A stretch of DNA of 64,000 bases from Lachnospiraceae bacterium AD3010 (GTDB taxonomy: Bacteria; Bacillota; Clostridia; Lachnospirales; Lachnospiraceae). A program made the translations under genes and the position numbers. The stretch lies in contig KK211387.1 in NCBI GenBank assembly GCA_000622025.1, forward strand, positions 479,945 to 543,944, read 5' to 3'. How positions within the stretch are numbered: position 1 is the stretch's first letter; each line of letters opens with the position of its first letter. Of this stretch, positions 46,597 through 55,897 are shown piece by piece. The notes under the pieces are model-generated. The model worked only from the letters and a program-made list of their open reading frames with translations. It was not told where the DNA came from and ran no database searches.

Positions 46597-47685
46597 ATGA
46601 GAAATACGGCAAGCGGAAGTGTTTTGAAGATAATACTTGAAGGAAAGCTGGATTCCGGAAATGCGGCCTCGACGGAAGAGGAGATGACCAGGATAATCTC
46701 CAAAAATACGGATAAGGAAGAGCTGCTTATCGATGCAAAGGAGCTTACCTATCTTTCCAGCGCGGGTCTCAGAGTCTTTTTAAGGATACGTAAAAGGACA
46801 AATATGGAGATCTCCATAATCAATGTTTCCGATGCGGTATTTGGTATATTATCCATGGCGGGCTTTGAGGATATGTTTGAGATAAGCAGAAAGATGCGGA
46901 CTCTGACTTTAAGCAGCAGGGATATCTTAAACCGCAGTATCAACGGTGTCATATACCGCCTGCAGGATGACAATATGGTGAAGGTCTTTAATAAGGGCGT
47001 CCGCATAAAGGATGTGAAAAAGGAAAGGGATGCGGGACACGCTGCCATGGTCTGCGGTGTTCCCACTGCCATACCCTTTGACGTCGTAATGGTGGGAGAC
47101 TGCTACGGAATAGTATACGAGGCTGTGGGAGCCGTAACCCTTGCCCAGGCCATACAGAAAAACCCGGAGAAAACGGAGATCTATGCAAAGAGCTTTGCGG
47201 AATTTCTTAAAGAGGCTCATAGTGTAAGGATAAGCTCCGGACAGTTTCCCGATATAAAGGAAAGATACCGTGGATGGCTGAGAGCTGCCGAAGGATGGAT
47301 CAGCAGGGAAGAAAAGAAAAATATGCTGGATCTCATTGAGAATACACCGGATGGAGACTGCTTTGTCCATGGAAATATAAATCCCGGAAGTGTGGTGATC
47401 CATGACGGTGAGATGTTTTTTATGGATATGGCAGGGTCCTCCTACGGGAACTGTCTCTTTGATCTGCAGGGACTGTATTCCTCCCTTGTTGTTATGGAGA
47501 AGGTTACGCATATGTACTGCAGCAGCCGCTTCAAGATCTCGGGAGATCTCTGCAGGAAGCTTTGGGATTCCTTTTTCCCTGTTTATCTCGGCTCTGACGA
47601 TGCGAAAGAGATCCATAAGATGGAGTTTCTACTCAGTAAGTACTGCGTACTGAATCAGAGACTGCTGTCTGTACTGGAAGGGTAA
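46597..47685 (+). CDS. STAS domain fused to degenerate aminoglycoside-phosphotransferase-like kinase
   Basis: 362 residues. Residues 1-105 are a STAS/anti-anti-sigma domain with the phosphorylatable serines in LTYLSSAGLRVFLRI. Residues 120-362 follow the APH/choline-kinase fold: the ATP-anchoring Lys is present (MVKVF), but the catalytic loop reads VHGNINPGSV where HGD....N is expected, so the base Asp is Asn260 and the metal Asn is Ser. The next metal site, MDMAGSSYG, keeps one Asp. It is probably a pseudokinase or a ligand sensor that gates the STAS domain. The channel gene starts 5 bases after its stop. Confidence 0.75.
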   Translation: MRNTASGSVLKIILEGKLDSGNAASTEEEMTRIISKNTDKEELLIDAKELTYLSSAGLRVFLRIRKRTNMEISIINVSDAVFGILSMAGFEDMFEISRKMRTLTLSSRDILNRSINGVIYRLQDDNMVKVFNKGVRIKDVKKERDAGHAAMVCGVPTAIPFDVVMVGDCYGIVYEAVGAVTLAQAIQKNPEKTEIYAKSFAEFLKEAHSVRISSGQFPDIKERYRGWLRAAEGWISREEKKNMLDLIENTPDGDCFVHGNINPGSVVIHDGEMFFMDMAGSSYGNCLFDLQGLYSSLVVMEKVTHMYCSSRFKISGDLCRKLWDSFFPVYLGSDDAKEIHKMEFLLSKYCVLNQRLLSVLEG

Positions 47686-47689
47686 GGGG

Positions 47690-48616
47690 ATGAAAGAGCC
47701 TTTCAGATTTCCGGATAAAAAAAGAATCTTTGATATTATTCAGATAGGACAGACCGGGGATGTGCCAAGCAGGCTTTTTGACCTCTTTATCGTAAGCACC
47801 ATACTCCTTAATATCCTGTCCCTGATACTCCTTACCTTTGAGTCCCTCTCCCGTTTTTTTCCTTTTTTCCGCGGAGTGGAATACGTTACGATCTTTATCT
47901 TCTGTCTGGAATATGCAGCACGTATCTGGACCTCCGAGTATCTCTACGGGGAAAAGGGGATAAGGTCGGTAATAAGATTTATGCTTTCATTTGACGGCAT
48001 TATAGATCTGTTGACCATCCTTCCCTTATTTTTCCTCGGAGGCTTCATAGCCTTCAGGTTCCTTCGGGTGGCAAGGATATTTCATCTATTCCGTATAAAT
48101 TCCGCCTATGATTCCTTTAACGTAATAACATCGGTAATATATGAGAAGCGTAATCAGCTGATATCCTCACTCTTTATCATATGGGTTCTGGTGCTGGCTT
48201 CATCTCTTTGCATGTATAATGCCGAGCATACGGCCCAGCCCGAGGTATTTAAGAATGCACTGTCCGGAATATGGTACAGTGTCGCCACCATTTTTACCGT
48301 GGGTTACGGTGATGTTTACCCGGTGACCCTGGTTGGAAAGATCATGGGAATGTGCATAACCTTCCTGGGAGTGGGAGCCGTGGCCATCCCAACCGGTATA
48401 ATATCCGCAGGCTTTGTGGAGCAGTATACGAAATACCAGGGAGAGCAGAATAACAGCAGCGTGAGCAGTATGAGGATAGAAGGCGACAGTGAATATAAGG
48501 GGAAGGAAACCGGGACACTGCCGCTGAAGGTCGTGCTGATAATCCGTGACGGTGAGGCTATAGTACCTCTTGACACCACCAGGATAAAATATAATGACGT
48601 CATTATATACAGGTGA
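47690..48616 (+). CDS. Voltage-gated-type potassium channel
   Basis: 308 residues with six membrane segments. S4 carries spaced arginines (FRFLRVARIFHLFRI), the selectivity filter TVGYGD lies near residue 205, and S6 is GVGAVAIPTGIISAGF. A 60-residue cytoplasmic tail ends with a short RCK/TrkA_C-like piece (LPLKVVLIIRDGEAIVP, then DTTRIKYNDVIIYR). It belongs to the Kv/KvAP-like family. Near-contiguity with the STAS-pseudokinase gene suggests joint expression. Confidence 0.88.
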   Translation: MKEPFRFPDKKRIFDIIQIGQTGDVPSRLFDLFIVSTILLNILSLILLTFESLSRFFPFFRGVEYVTIFIFCLEYAARIWTSEYLYGEKGIRSVIRFMLSFDGIIDLLTILPLFFLGGFIAFRFLRVARIFHLFRINSAYDSFNVITSVIYEKRNQLISSLFIIWVLVLASSLCMYNAEHTAQPEVFKNALSGIWYSVATIFTVGYGDVYPVTLVGKIMGMCITFLGVGAVAIPTGIISAGFVEQYTKYQGEQNNSSVSSMRIEGDSEYKGKETGTLPLKVVLIIRDGEAIVPLDTTRIKYNDVIIYR

Positions 48617-48696
48617 GAAATATACCCGGCAGAGACAGACCGGACAATGTCTTTTGCTGTAAAGAATATACAGAAAAATGAAAAGAGAGGAAATAT

Positions 48697-49656
48697 ATGA
48701 AGATCGTTTTACTTGAAAGACTTAGTGCGGGGAAGGATACGGATGTATCCTGCTTTGCTGAATTGGGAGAGTTCGTATCCTATGACAATACAGTGACTGT
48801 AGAAGAAACTGCTGAAAGGATAAAGGACGCGGATGCTGTGATCGCAAATAAGGCTCCTATGAATGCCCTTTCCCTAAAGGATGCAGCAGGTGTGAAATTT
48901 ATCGGAGAGCTTGCGACGGGCTATGATAACTGTGATATAGATTACTGCAGGAGCCGGGGAATACGGGTTGCAAACGTTAAGGATTATTCTACTGCAATGG
49001 TGGCACAGCATACCTTTACGCTGGCCCTTGCCCTTTCACAGAAGCTGATGCATTACGATAATTATGTGAAATCCGGAGAGTATGCTTCCCAGCCAAGGTT
49101 TTCGAATTTTGATATTCCGTTTAATGAGCTGGATAAGAAAACCTGGGGAATAGCCGGATACGGGAACATAGGATCAAGGGTTGCCAAAATTGCAGAAGCC
49201 TTCGGATGCAGGGTGATCATTCACTCCCTTATGGGAAGGAAACATAATTGCGGATATGAAGAGGTTGATAAGGAAACTCTTTTAATGGAGAGTGATTTTA
49301 TCTCACTTCACTGTCCTTTAAGTGATCTAAGCCGCGGGTTTATTGACAGGGAAGCACTGTCAAAGATGAAAGAAAGCGCATATCTTATAAATGTCGCCAG
49401 GGGACCTGTGGTAGATACCGGGGCCCTCTATGAGGCACTAAGCCGGGGAATGATAGCGGGAGCGGGACTGGATGTTCTGGAAAAGGAGCCTATGGCAAAG
49501 GATGATCCTCTCGGGAGGATCAAGGACAGCAGCAGGCTTATTGTAACACCTCATCTTGCCTGGGCAAGTGTCGAAGCAAGAAGAAGATGTGTTGACGAGG
49601 TCTATTTAAACCTTAAGGCCTTTATGGAGGGAAAAGAGAGAAATGCGGTTTGCTGA
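48697..49656 (+). CDS. D-2-hydroxyacid dehydrogenase (NAD-dependent)
   Basis: 319 residues. NAD-binding GIAGYGNIGSRVA, then LINVARGPVVDTGAL (catalytic Arg), LEKEP (Glu) and TPHLAWAS (His) give the complete catalytic set of the hydroxypyruvate/glycerate dehydrogenase family. The substrate is a small 2-keto acid; glycerate is plausible. A separate unit with AGAGAGG upstream; a sugar transporter follows after 44 bases. Confidence 0.88.
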   Translation: MKIVLLERLSAGKDTDVSCFAELGEFVSYDNTVTVEETAERIKDADAVIANKAPMNALSLKDAAGVKFIGELATGYDNCDIDYCRSRGIRVANVKDYSTAMVAQHTFTLALALSQKLMHYDNYVKSGEYASQPRFSNFDIPFNELDKKTWGIAGYGNIGSRVAKIAEAFGCRVIIHSLMGRKHNCGYEEVDKETLLMESDFISLHCPLSDLSRGFIDREALSKMKESAYLINVARGPVVDTGALYEALSRGMIAGAGLDVLEKEPMAKDDPLGRIKDSSRLIVTPHLAWASVEARRRCVDEVYLNLKAFMEGKERNAVC

Positions 49657-49700
49657 ACCGTAACAGAGCCGGATCATTCGTGGAAGCTTGAGGAGAGAAC

Positions 49701-50837
49701 ATGAGGGTTGTGATCAGACGTTTCTTATTTTTTGTGTTTTGTTTTATCTTAACCGCAGTTTTGGCCGGATGCGGGGATGGAAAAGACCCCTCCGCCAAGA
49801 CCGTGGGGATAGTAATGCCTACGAAAACCATAGAGAGATGGAACCGTGACGGTTATTATCTTAAGTCTTTATTTGAGAAAAAGGGGTATAATGTTGAGCT
49901 CCGTTTTTCAGATTATGACATACTGAGGCAGATCAATGATATACAGGTCCTTATCGCAGATGATGTGGATATTCTTATTGTCGTTCCCGTAGACGGCGGG
50001 ACCCTGTCAAGAACTCTTGAGGACGCAAAGATAAAGGGTATACCGGTAATTTCCTATGATATGCTGGTTTTAAATTCCGATGCGGTGGATTGTTACATTT
50101 CCTTTGATAATTACAGGGTAGGCGCTCTTCAGGGACAGTATATAGTCGATTCCCTATCTCCGGATGAAAATGATGAAACATATAATATTGAGCTTGTTAC
50201 GGGAGATCCGGCCGATAATAACGCAAAGTTTTTCTTCGGCGGGGCCATGGATATTCTTAAGCCCTACATAGATTCCGGAAGGTTTAACGTTCCTTCGGGA
50301 AAGACCTCCTTTGACCAGGTTGCAACAACGGAATGGTCTATGGATCTTGCCTTTGACAATATGCAGAATACCCTGGCCTCATATTATTCCGACGGGAAAA
50401 GGCTGGATGCGGTGCTTTGTTCCAATGACGGGCTGGGACTTGGAGTACTGAATGCGGTGCAGTCGGATTATCTCGGTGGAAACGTTCCGGTAATAACCGG
50501 ACAGGACGGTGATTTAGCGGCGCTCCGGAGCATAGTTGACGGAGGAATGTCCATGACTGTATATAAAAACATCAGGAATGAAGCAGAAGTTACAGTATCT
50601 GTGGCATCGGCCATACTGGAAGGGAAACCGATCGATGAGTCCCTTCTCGGGGAGCTTCCCGCCGAATGTGTTTTTGATACCGAATCCTATGACAACGGGG
50701 TAAAAAAGGTACCATCCTATCTTCTTATTCCTCAGGTCATAGATCGGGAAAATATCGGAATTCTCACGGAAACAGGATCATATATGTGGGACAGTGACGG
50801 AAAATATATTATTGAAGCTAAGCAGCCCAATTTCTGA
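49701..50837 (+). CDS. Sugar ABC transporter substrate-binding lipoprotein (ChvE/XylF-like)
   Basis: 378 residues, signal peptide with lipobox LAGC (Cys24). The periplasmic-binding fold begins TVGIVMPTK and contains VDILIVVPVDGGTLS and IPVISYDMLVLNSDAVDCYI, typical of the xylose/multiple-monosaccharide branch (ChvE, XylF). First gene of a three-gene pentose-type importer. Substrate likely xylose, arabinose, glucose or galactose, inferred from family and the GH51 neighbour. Confidence 0.9.
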   Translation: MRVVIRRFLFFVFCFILTAVLAGCGDGKDPSAKTVGIVMPTKTIERWNRDGYYLKSLFEKKGYNVELRFSDYDILRQINDIQVLIADDVDILIVVPVDGGTLSRTLEDAKIKGIPVISYDMLVLNSDAVDCYISFDNYRVGALQGQYIVDSLSPDENDETYNIELVTGDPADNNAKFFFGGAMDILKPYIDSGRFNVPSGKTSFDQVATTEWSMDLAFDNMQNTLASYYSDGKRLDAVLCSNDGLGLGVLNAVQSDYLGGNVPVITGQDGDLAALRSIVDGGMSMTVYKNIRNEAEVTVSVASAILEGKPIDESLLGELPAECVFDTESYDNGVKKVPSYLLIPQVIDRENIGILTETGSYMWDSDGKYIIEAKQPNF

Positions 50838-50886
50838 AACAGCTTAAGGCCCGGTTTTTTGCGGCTTATTACGTATGGAGGTTCAA

Positions 50887-52455
50887 TTGACCGAACATAT
50901 TCTCGAAATGAAAGAAATCAGCAAGAGCTTTGGAAGGGTGAAGGCTCTTGAAAAAGTGAATCTTAAGGTCCTTCGCGGTGAGATCCATGGGCTTATCGGA
51001 GAAAACGGCGCCGGAAAATCAACCCTAATGAACATATTGAGCGGGATCTATCCCTACGGAAGCTACAGAGGGGAGATAGTATTTGACGGTGAGCCCTGCC
51101 GTTTCAAAAGGCCTTTGGACAGCGAGGAAAAGGGGATCGTGATCATACATCAGGAGCTTGCTCTTATCCCCGGACTGTCCATAGGAGAGAATATGTTTCT
51201 CTGCAATGAGAGAAGGGACCGCTTCGGCATAGACTGGGGACGGACATATAAGGAAGCGGAGAAATACTTAAAGACCGTGGGATTAGATGAGAATCCGCAT
51301 ACTCCGGTAAGGAATCTGGGAATAGGAAAGCAGCAGCTTGTGGAGATAGCCAAGGCTCTGGCAAAAAACGCAAGACTTTTAATACTTGATGAACCCACCT
51401 CCTCACTTAACGACGAGGAGTCGGAAATGCTTCTCAATCTCCTTCTCGATATGAAGAAAGAGGGGCTTACATCCATAATAATATCACATAAATTAAGCGA
51501 GCTCTCATACTGTGCAGATAACCTGACGATACTTCGGGACGGAAGTACGGTGGAAACACTGTCAAATAAGGAACATGATATTGACGAGAACCGTATCATA
51601 AGCGGAATGATCGGAGGCTCCCTGGAGGAGCTTTACCCGAAGCGTGAACATAATATCTCCGGTGAGATTTCCTTTAAGGTGGAAAACTGGTCCGTAAGCG
51701 ATCCAAAGTATCCTGAAAAAAAGGTGGTTAAGAATGCTTCGTTTTTTGCCCGTAAGGGAGAGATAGTGGGGCTCTTCGGACTGCAGGGGGCCGGACGGAC
51801 GGAGCTTGCCCTGTCCTTATTCGGTAAGTCCTTCGGCTCCGCAATAAGCGGAAATCTGTGGATAAAAGGCAGAAAGTGCGATCTGAAGAATTCAAAGGAA
51901 GCATTGAAGGAGGGGCTCGCCTATGTCACCGAGGACAGGAAGTATAACGGGCTTGTCCTGATACAGAGTATAGCCGGGAATACCACAATGGCCGGACTTG
52001 AGAAGATCTCTCACCACAGTATAGTTGACACAGAGCTTGAAAGGACGGTGGCAGGGGAATATATGGAGAAGCTCCATACCAAGGCATCCTCTGTATCCGA
52101 GAAGGTTATCAATCTGTCCGGTGGAAACCAGCAGAAGGTTCTTCTCGCCAAATGGATGTTTACCGATGCCGATATCCTTATTATAGATGAACCCACAAGG
52201 GGTATCGATGTTCTTGCAAAGCATGAGATATACGATATTCTTAGAAAGCTCTCTGAATCAGGGAAAACCATCATTATGATATCCTCTGAGATGTCAGAGC
52301 TTATAGGTATGTGTGACAGATTATATGTTATGAATGAGGGAAGCATTATAGAGGAAATGCCTGCAAAGGAAGCAACAAGAAAAAGGATCATGCAGGCGAT
52401 AGTTACGCATGATACACGCATAGCCTCGGAAAAGGAGATTCAGAAATGGAAATAA
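50887..52455 (+). CDS. Sugar ABC transporter ATP-binding protein (GguA/XylG-like)
   Basis: About 522 residues with two ATPase halves, as in ribose/xylose-type importers. The first half has GENGAGKST, a Q-loop in IIHQELALIP, and LILDEPTSSL with a weak signature (NLGIGKQQLVEIAK). The second half has GLQGAGRTE in place of Walker A, LSGGNQQKVLLAK and ILIIDEPTRGID. The TTG at 50887 has GGAGG 5 bases upstream; the in-frame ATG at 50875 lacks a site of its own and is an alternative. Ends 10 bases inside the permease gene. Confidence 0.9.
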   Translation: MTEHILEMKEISKSFGRVKALEKVNLKVLRGEIHGLIGENGAGKSTLMNILSGIYPYGSYRGEIVFDGEPCRFKRPLDSEEKGIVIIHQELALIPGLSIGENMFLCNERRDRFGIDWGRTYKEAEKYLKTVGLDENPHTPVRNLGIGKQQLVEIAKALAKNARLLILDEPTSSLNDEESEMLLNLLLDMKKEGLTSIIISHKLSELSYCADNLTILRDGSTVETLSNKEHDIDENRIISGMIGGSLEELYPKREHNISGEISFKVENWSVSDPKYPEKKVVKNASFFARKGEIVGLFGLQGAGRTELALSLFGKSFGSAISGNLWIKGRKCDLKNSKEALKEGLAYVTEDRKYNGLVLIQSIAGNTTMAGLEKISHHSIVDTELERTVAGEYMEKLHTKASSVSEKVINLSGGNQQKVLLAKWMFTDADILIIDEPTRGIDVLAKHEIYDILRKLSESGKTIIMISSEMSELIGMCDRLYVMNEGSIIEEMPAKEATRKRIMQAIVTHDTRIASEKEIQKWK

Positions 52456-53603
52456 AAACAATGATCAGGAATAATTCACTGACCGTTTCATTTTTTGTTT
52501 TGTTCGGGTTATTTGCTTTTCTTACGGGTGGAAGACTTCTTGCCCCGCAGAATATGTCAAATCTGGTATTACAGAATTCCTATGTGCTGATCATGGCCTG
52601 TGGAATGCTTTTATGTATCCTGACCGGAGGAAACGTGGATCTTTCCGTTGGTGCCGTTGTCTGCCTTACTGCAGCTGTTGCTGCAACGCTTATGGAAAAG
52701 GGTTTAAGCTGCTTTACGGTGATACCTCTTTGTCTCCTTCTTTCAGTAGTTGTGGGAGCCTGGCAGGGCTTTCTGATAGGATATATGCGTATACCGTCAT
52801 TTATCTGCACCCTGGCCGGAATGTTTATGTTCAGAGGCTTCGGACGGGAGATCCTGAATTCCCAGACTATAATAATAAATGACAGGAGCTTTTTTGATAT
52901 TTTTACCACCTATATCTCAGTGCCCGGTCTCGATTCCGGGACTGTGAAGTGGTCAGCTGTGATTGTCGGGATCATTATATCGGTACTGGTGGCGGTATGT
53001 ACATTTTACACCCGGTCAAGGAGCCGGAAAAAGGGATATGAGCTTTCTGACCTGAAAAAGGATGTGGCTAAGATCGCTGTAGTGGATGCCCTGATACTTG
53101 CATATTCCTGGAAGATCGCGCATTTCAGGGGAATATCGGTTATGCTTATATGGGTGGTTATTATCGTCGGCTTCTACTGGTATTTGACATCAAAGTCTCT
53201 TACCGGACGGTATTTTTATGCGGTGGGAGGAAATGTGAAGGCAGCGGAGCTCTCGGGAATAAACACCAGGTGGATATATTTTCTGGCATATACCTCTATG
53301 GCGCTGCTGTCCGGCCTTTCGGCGCTTATCGTTACAGCTAGGGTCGGTTCCGTAAACGGGGATATGGGAAATTCCTTTGAAATGGATGCTATAGGAGCCT
53401 GCTTTATCGGGGGAGCCTCAGCCTCCGGAGGAAGCGGGACCATTCCCGGAGTGGTAATTGGAGGACTGCTTCTTGGAGTTATAAATCAGGGCATGTCGAT
53501 AATCGGTCTCGGAAATAACTGGCAGTTTGTGGTAAAAGGAGTGATCCTTCTCTCAGCGGTGGCTTTTGACGTCCTTTCCGAAAAAAGACTTTCGAATAAC
53601 TAG
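52446..53603 (+). CDS. Sugar ABC transporter permease (GguB/XylH-like)
   Basis: 385 residues with about ten membrane segments. GGNVDLSVGAVV and FIGGASASGGSGTIPGVVIG are hallmark segments of the ribose/xylose permease family. The gene overlaps the ATPase gene by 10 bases. Completes the pentose-type transporter with 49701 and 50887; ends 4 bases before the convergent birA. Confidence 0.92.
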   Translation: MEIKTMIRNNSLTVSFFVLFGLFAFLTGGRLLAPQNMSNLVLQNSYVLIMACGMLLCILTGGNVDLSVGAVVCLTAAVAATLMEKGLSCFTVIPLCLLLSVVVGAWQGFLIGYMRIPSFICTLAGMFMFRGFGREILNSQTIIINDRSFFDIFTTYISVPGLDSGTVKWSAVIVGIIISVLVAVCTFYTRSRSRKKGYELSDLKKDVAKIAVVDALILAYSWKIAHFRGISVMLIWVVIIVGFYWYLTSKSLTGRYFYAVGGNVKAAELSGINTRWIYFLAYTSMALLSGLSALIVTARVGSVNGDMGNSFEMDAIGACFIGGASASGGSGTIPGVVIGGLLLGVINQGMSIIGLGNNWQFVVKGVILLSAVAFDVLSEKRLSNN

Positions 53604-53607
53604 GAGA

Positions 53608-54420
53608 TCATAATTCTTTCTGCCATAAGGTCCGGCGGAATTCATCCATCGCAAGTATCAATGCTGCCGCCAGGGCGGGGCGGCTGTTTGCGTGTCCCGT
53701 TTCAATGTCAAGGGAGGTAAGGCCGCCTTCAGGATCAGGCTCTGTATCCTTCTGATGCACGTTTATTCCGATCCCTGCAACAAGGGCACGGAACATCCCG
53801 CTCTCCATCTCCATATCTGTCTGTGTAAGTATGCCGCAGAGCTTCCGCTTGTTTATCAAAAGTTCATTTTCGCTGATTTCAGGTGAGACACCGTATAGAT
53901 CCCTAAGGACTAAAGAGACGGTTCTTCCGACGGCGCCGGTGATAAAGCTCCAGTCATTTATAAAAACGGATTCGTTTCTTCCGCTGTCCGGGCGGATCAG
54001 ATAGGAGAGGTAGATACCCTTGCCTTGAGGGGAGGCGAAGGATTTTCCGGTACGTCCGCGGCCCGCGGTCTGCATTTCAGCAATGACCACCTGACCGTCG
54101 GGCGCATCCTTCTGGGCGAGCTCCATAAGATAGCTGTTGGTGGATGTCGCCACAGGGAGGCAGATAACCCGGTCCATCCTTTCGGGAGACAGACCTGCAA
54201 GGAGTGTTCCGTTATTGATACTATCAGGCAGCTTCGAAAGCCGGTAGCCACGGTTTGTGACGGATTCAATGGCGAAACCCTCGTCCCTTAAGGTTTTTAC
54301 AGCCGTGCTTACAGCTGAACGGCTTATCCCAAGGCTTTTTCCAACATCCTCTCCCGATATGAAATTCCCTCCGGCCCGTAGTAAGAGGCCAAGGATCTTA
54401 TCCTTCGTGCTGCTTGCCAT
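53608..54420 (-). CDS. birA: Bifunctional biotin-protein ligase / biotin operon repressor
   Basis: 270 residues. Residues 1-65 are a winged helix (LGISRSAVSTAVKTLRDEGF), and the ligase part follows with QTAGRGRTGKSFASPQGKGI for biotin/AMP binding and INKRKLCGIL carrying the catalytic-site Lys. The usually invariant KWPND motif is replaced by ISENE, which is unusual for an active ligase. GIGINV is intact. No ribosome binding site precedes ATG 54420; TATAAT lies about 10 bases upstream, so the mRNA may be nearly leaderless. Sits downstream of bioY on the same strand and probably binds the dyad before it. Confidence 0.85.
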   Translation of the reverse strand: MASSTKDKILGLLLRAGGNFISGEDVGKSLGISRSAVSTAVKTLRDEGFAIESVTNRGYRLSKLPDSINNGTLLAGLSPERMDRVICLPVATSTNSYLMELAQKDAPDGQVVIAEMQTAGRGRTGKSFASPQGKGIYLSYLIRPDSGRNESVFINDWSFITGAVGRTVSLVLRDLYGVSPEISENELLINKRKLCGILTQTDMEMESGMFRALVAGIGINVHQKDTEPDPEGGLTSLDIETGHANSRPALAAALILAMDEFRRTLWQKEL

Positions 54421-54451
54421 GGATCTATTATAGCAGAAAACGGCTTTGGCT

Positions 54452-55018
54452 TTACTGTGTGACGGTTAAAAGATCTGCTTTCGTAAGAACACCCCTAAGC
54501 ATTGTGCCAAAGAAGCCGGACAGGATGATCTTTAGTATGGCGGTGGGAATAAAGGGGATCACACAGGCTGCGAGCGCGGCATACAGTGAGCTGTTTGCTA
54601 CTGCCATAAACCAGGCGGTACCAACCGCATAGTTTGCCAATGCCCCGATAATAAGCCACAGCCAGAGGAGAGGGCTCTTTACAGTCTTTTTTGCACCGAG
54701 TCCGGAGAGAAAAGCCATAAGAGGGAAGGAAATAATGAAGCCTCCGGTCATCCCGAGAACGATGCCGGGACCTCCGGAAAAATTGGCAAAGACCGGTACG
54801 CCAACGGCTCCTAAAAGCACGTAGACCAAGGAGGCGATGGCGCCTTTTCTTGAGCCGAGGAACAGCCCTGAAAGAGGTACCGCAAATGTCTGCAGTGTAA
54901 GGGGAACACCTCCCGGAAGAGGTATACTGATCTGTGCAAGAACAGCGATCATCGCTGTGAAAAACGCAATATAGCAGAGATCCCGGACATATAGTGACGA
55001 TTTTTGAGTTGTAGTCAT
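54452..55018 (-). CDS. bioY: Biotin transporter BioY (ECF S component)
   Basis: 188 residues with six membrane segments. BioY marks are ISIPLPGGVPLTLQTFAVPLSG and GGPGIVLGMTGGFIISF, the biotin-binding loops. The energy-coupling subunits are not in this window. ATG 55018 follows AAGGAGG. Its promoter contains a dyad that fits BirA control. Confidence 0.93.
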   Translation of the reverse strand: MTTTQKSSLYVRDLCYIAFFTAMIAVLAQISIPLPGGVPLTLQTFAVPLSGLFLGSRKGAIASLVYVLLGAVGVPVFANFSGGPGIVLGMTGGFIISFPLMAFLSGLGAKKTVKSPLLWLWLIIGALANYAVGTAWFMAVANSSLYAALAACVIPFIPTAILKIILSGFFGTMLRGVLTKADLLTVTQ

Positions 55019-55032
55019 GATATCCTCCTTAA

Positions 55033-55077
55033 AAAGCCGATAGAAGAGATTTTAATCGGCTTTCGGAGGATTGTCAA
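55033..55077 (-). promoter_or_regulatory. bioY promoter with candidate BirA operator
   Basis: Minus-strand TTGACA (55072-55077), 17-bp spacer, TAAAAT (55049-55054). Arms AAAGCCGAT and ATCGGCTTT (55033-55041 and 55055-55063) surround the -10 box with a 13-base gap, geometry like known BirA operators though the half-site differs from the usual TTGT(T/A)AAC. The dyad followed by TTTTT also resembles a terminator. Confidence 0.6.
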
Positions 55078-55212
55078 CATGATTTAAAAACAGCTTTACA
55101 ATTCTCCGGAGATGATAAGGGTAATTATTCTCCTTTGCGTTCCCATATACATTCCCGGCTCCGGGAGGTATAATCATTTTCAGGATATCAACAGAAAAAA
55201 GAGGTTTTGATA

Positions 55213-55866
55213 ATGAAAAAAAGGATATTGATGATTATTACGGCTGCTTTACTGGGAAGCTTTCTCATTTCAGGATGCAGCAGTGCGGAAAAAAAGATAT
55301 ATGAAAAATACAGCGGCATTGTATCCGGACTGGATGAGAAGAAATGGGATGGTTTCGCCCTGATAGACCTTGACGGTGATGGGGTTAAAGAGCTTTTCGC
55401 GACCTGTATAAACGGGGAGAGGGAGGATCAGAGCATACAGCCCTATATGATAGTGGGACACAATGATAAGGACACGGTAATAAATGATGAGCTTCAGGAC
55501 GGAGTCGCCGGTGCGGGAGGTTACCGGGGAGAATTGTACTATCTGGAGGGTAAGGGAATCCTCCATGAGAGTATGACATTTGCACCCTTAGGCCTGCCTG
55601 CCGATACAGTATATATTCTTAAAAACGGCAGTATTGAGATATCGGATACGGGAGAATTTTCGGTTGAAAGCTTTGATGACGCAGAGGATGAAGGCTGGGA
55701 TCCTCTAAAGCACGGCTACTGGTCCTGGAACGGGGAAAGGGTTGATGAAGACAGATACCGGGAAATGCTTAGAGAAGCAACTAAGGATACAGACGGTCTT
55801 CCCATGTCCGGGATAGAATGGCAGGATAAGGATGCCATTCTTGAAGAAATAAAGAGGAACCAATAG
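55213..55866 (+). CDS. Lipoprotein of unknown function
   Basis: 217 residues. Signal peptide with lipobox LISGC (Cys22). The mature part contains an EF-hand-like acidic loop, LIDLDGDGVKELFA, common in Clostridial lipoproteins that bind calcium or simply carry FG-GAP-like loops. No other domain is recognised. The ATG at 55213 is chosen over TTG 55207 because it lies 8 bases after GAGG. Divergent from bioY. Confidence 0.7.
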   Translation: MKKRILMIITAALLGSFLISGCSSAEKKIYEKYSGIVSGLDEKKWDGFALIDLDGDGVKELFATCINGEREDQSIQPYMIVGHNDKDTVINDELQDGVAGAGGYRGELYYLEGKGILHESMTFAPLGLPADTVYILKNGSIEISDTGEFSVESFDDAEDEGWDPLKHGYWSWNGERVDEDRYREMLREATKDTDGLPMSGIEWQDKDAILEEIKRNQ

Positions 55867-55897
55867 ATTAAGGGTTCCGCTGTACACCGGGGTAAGA

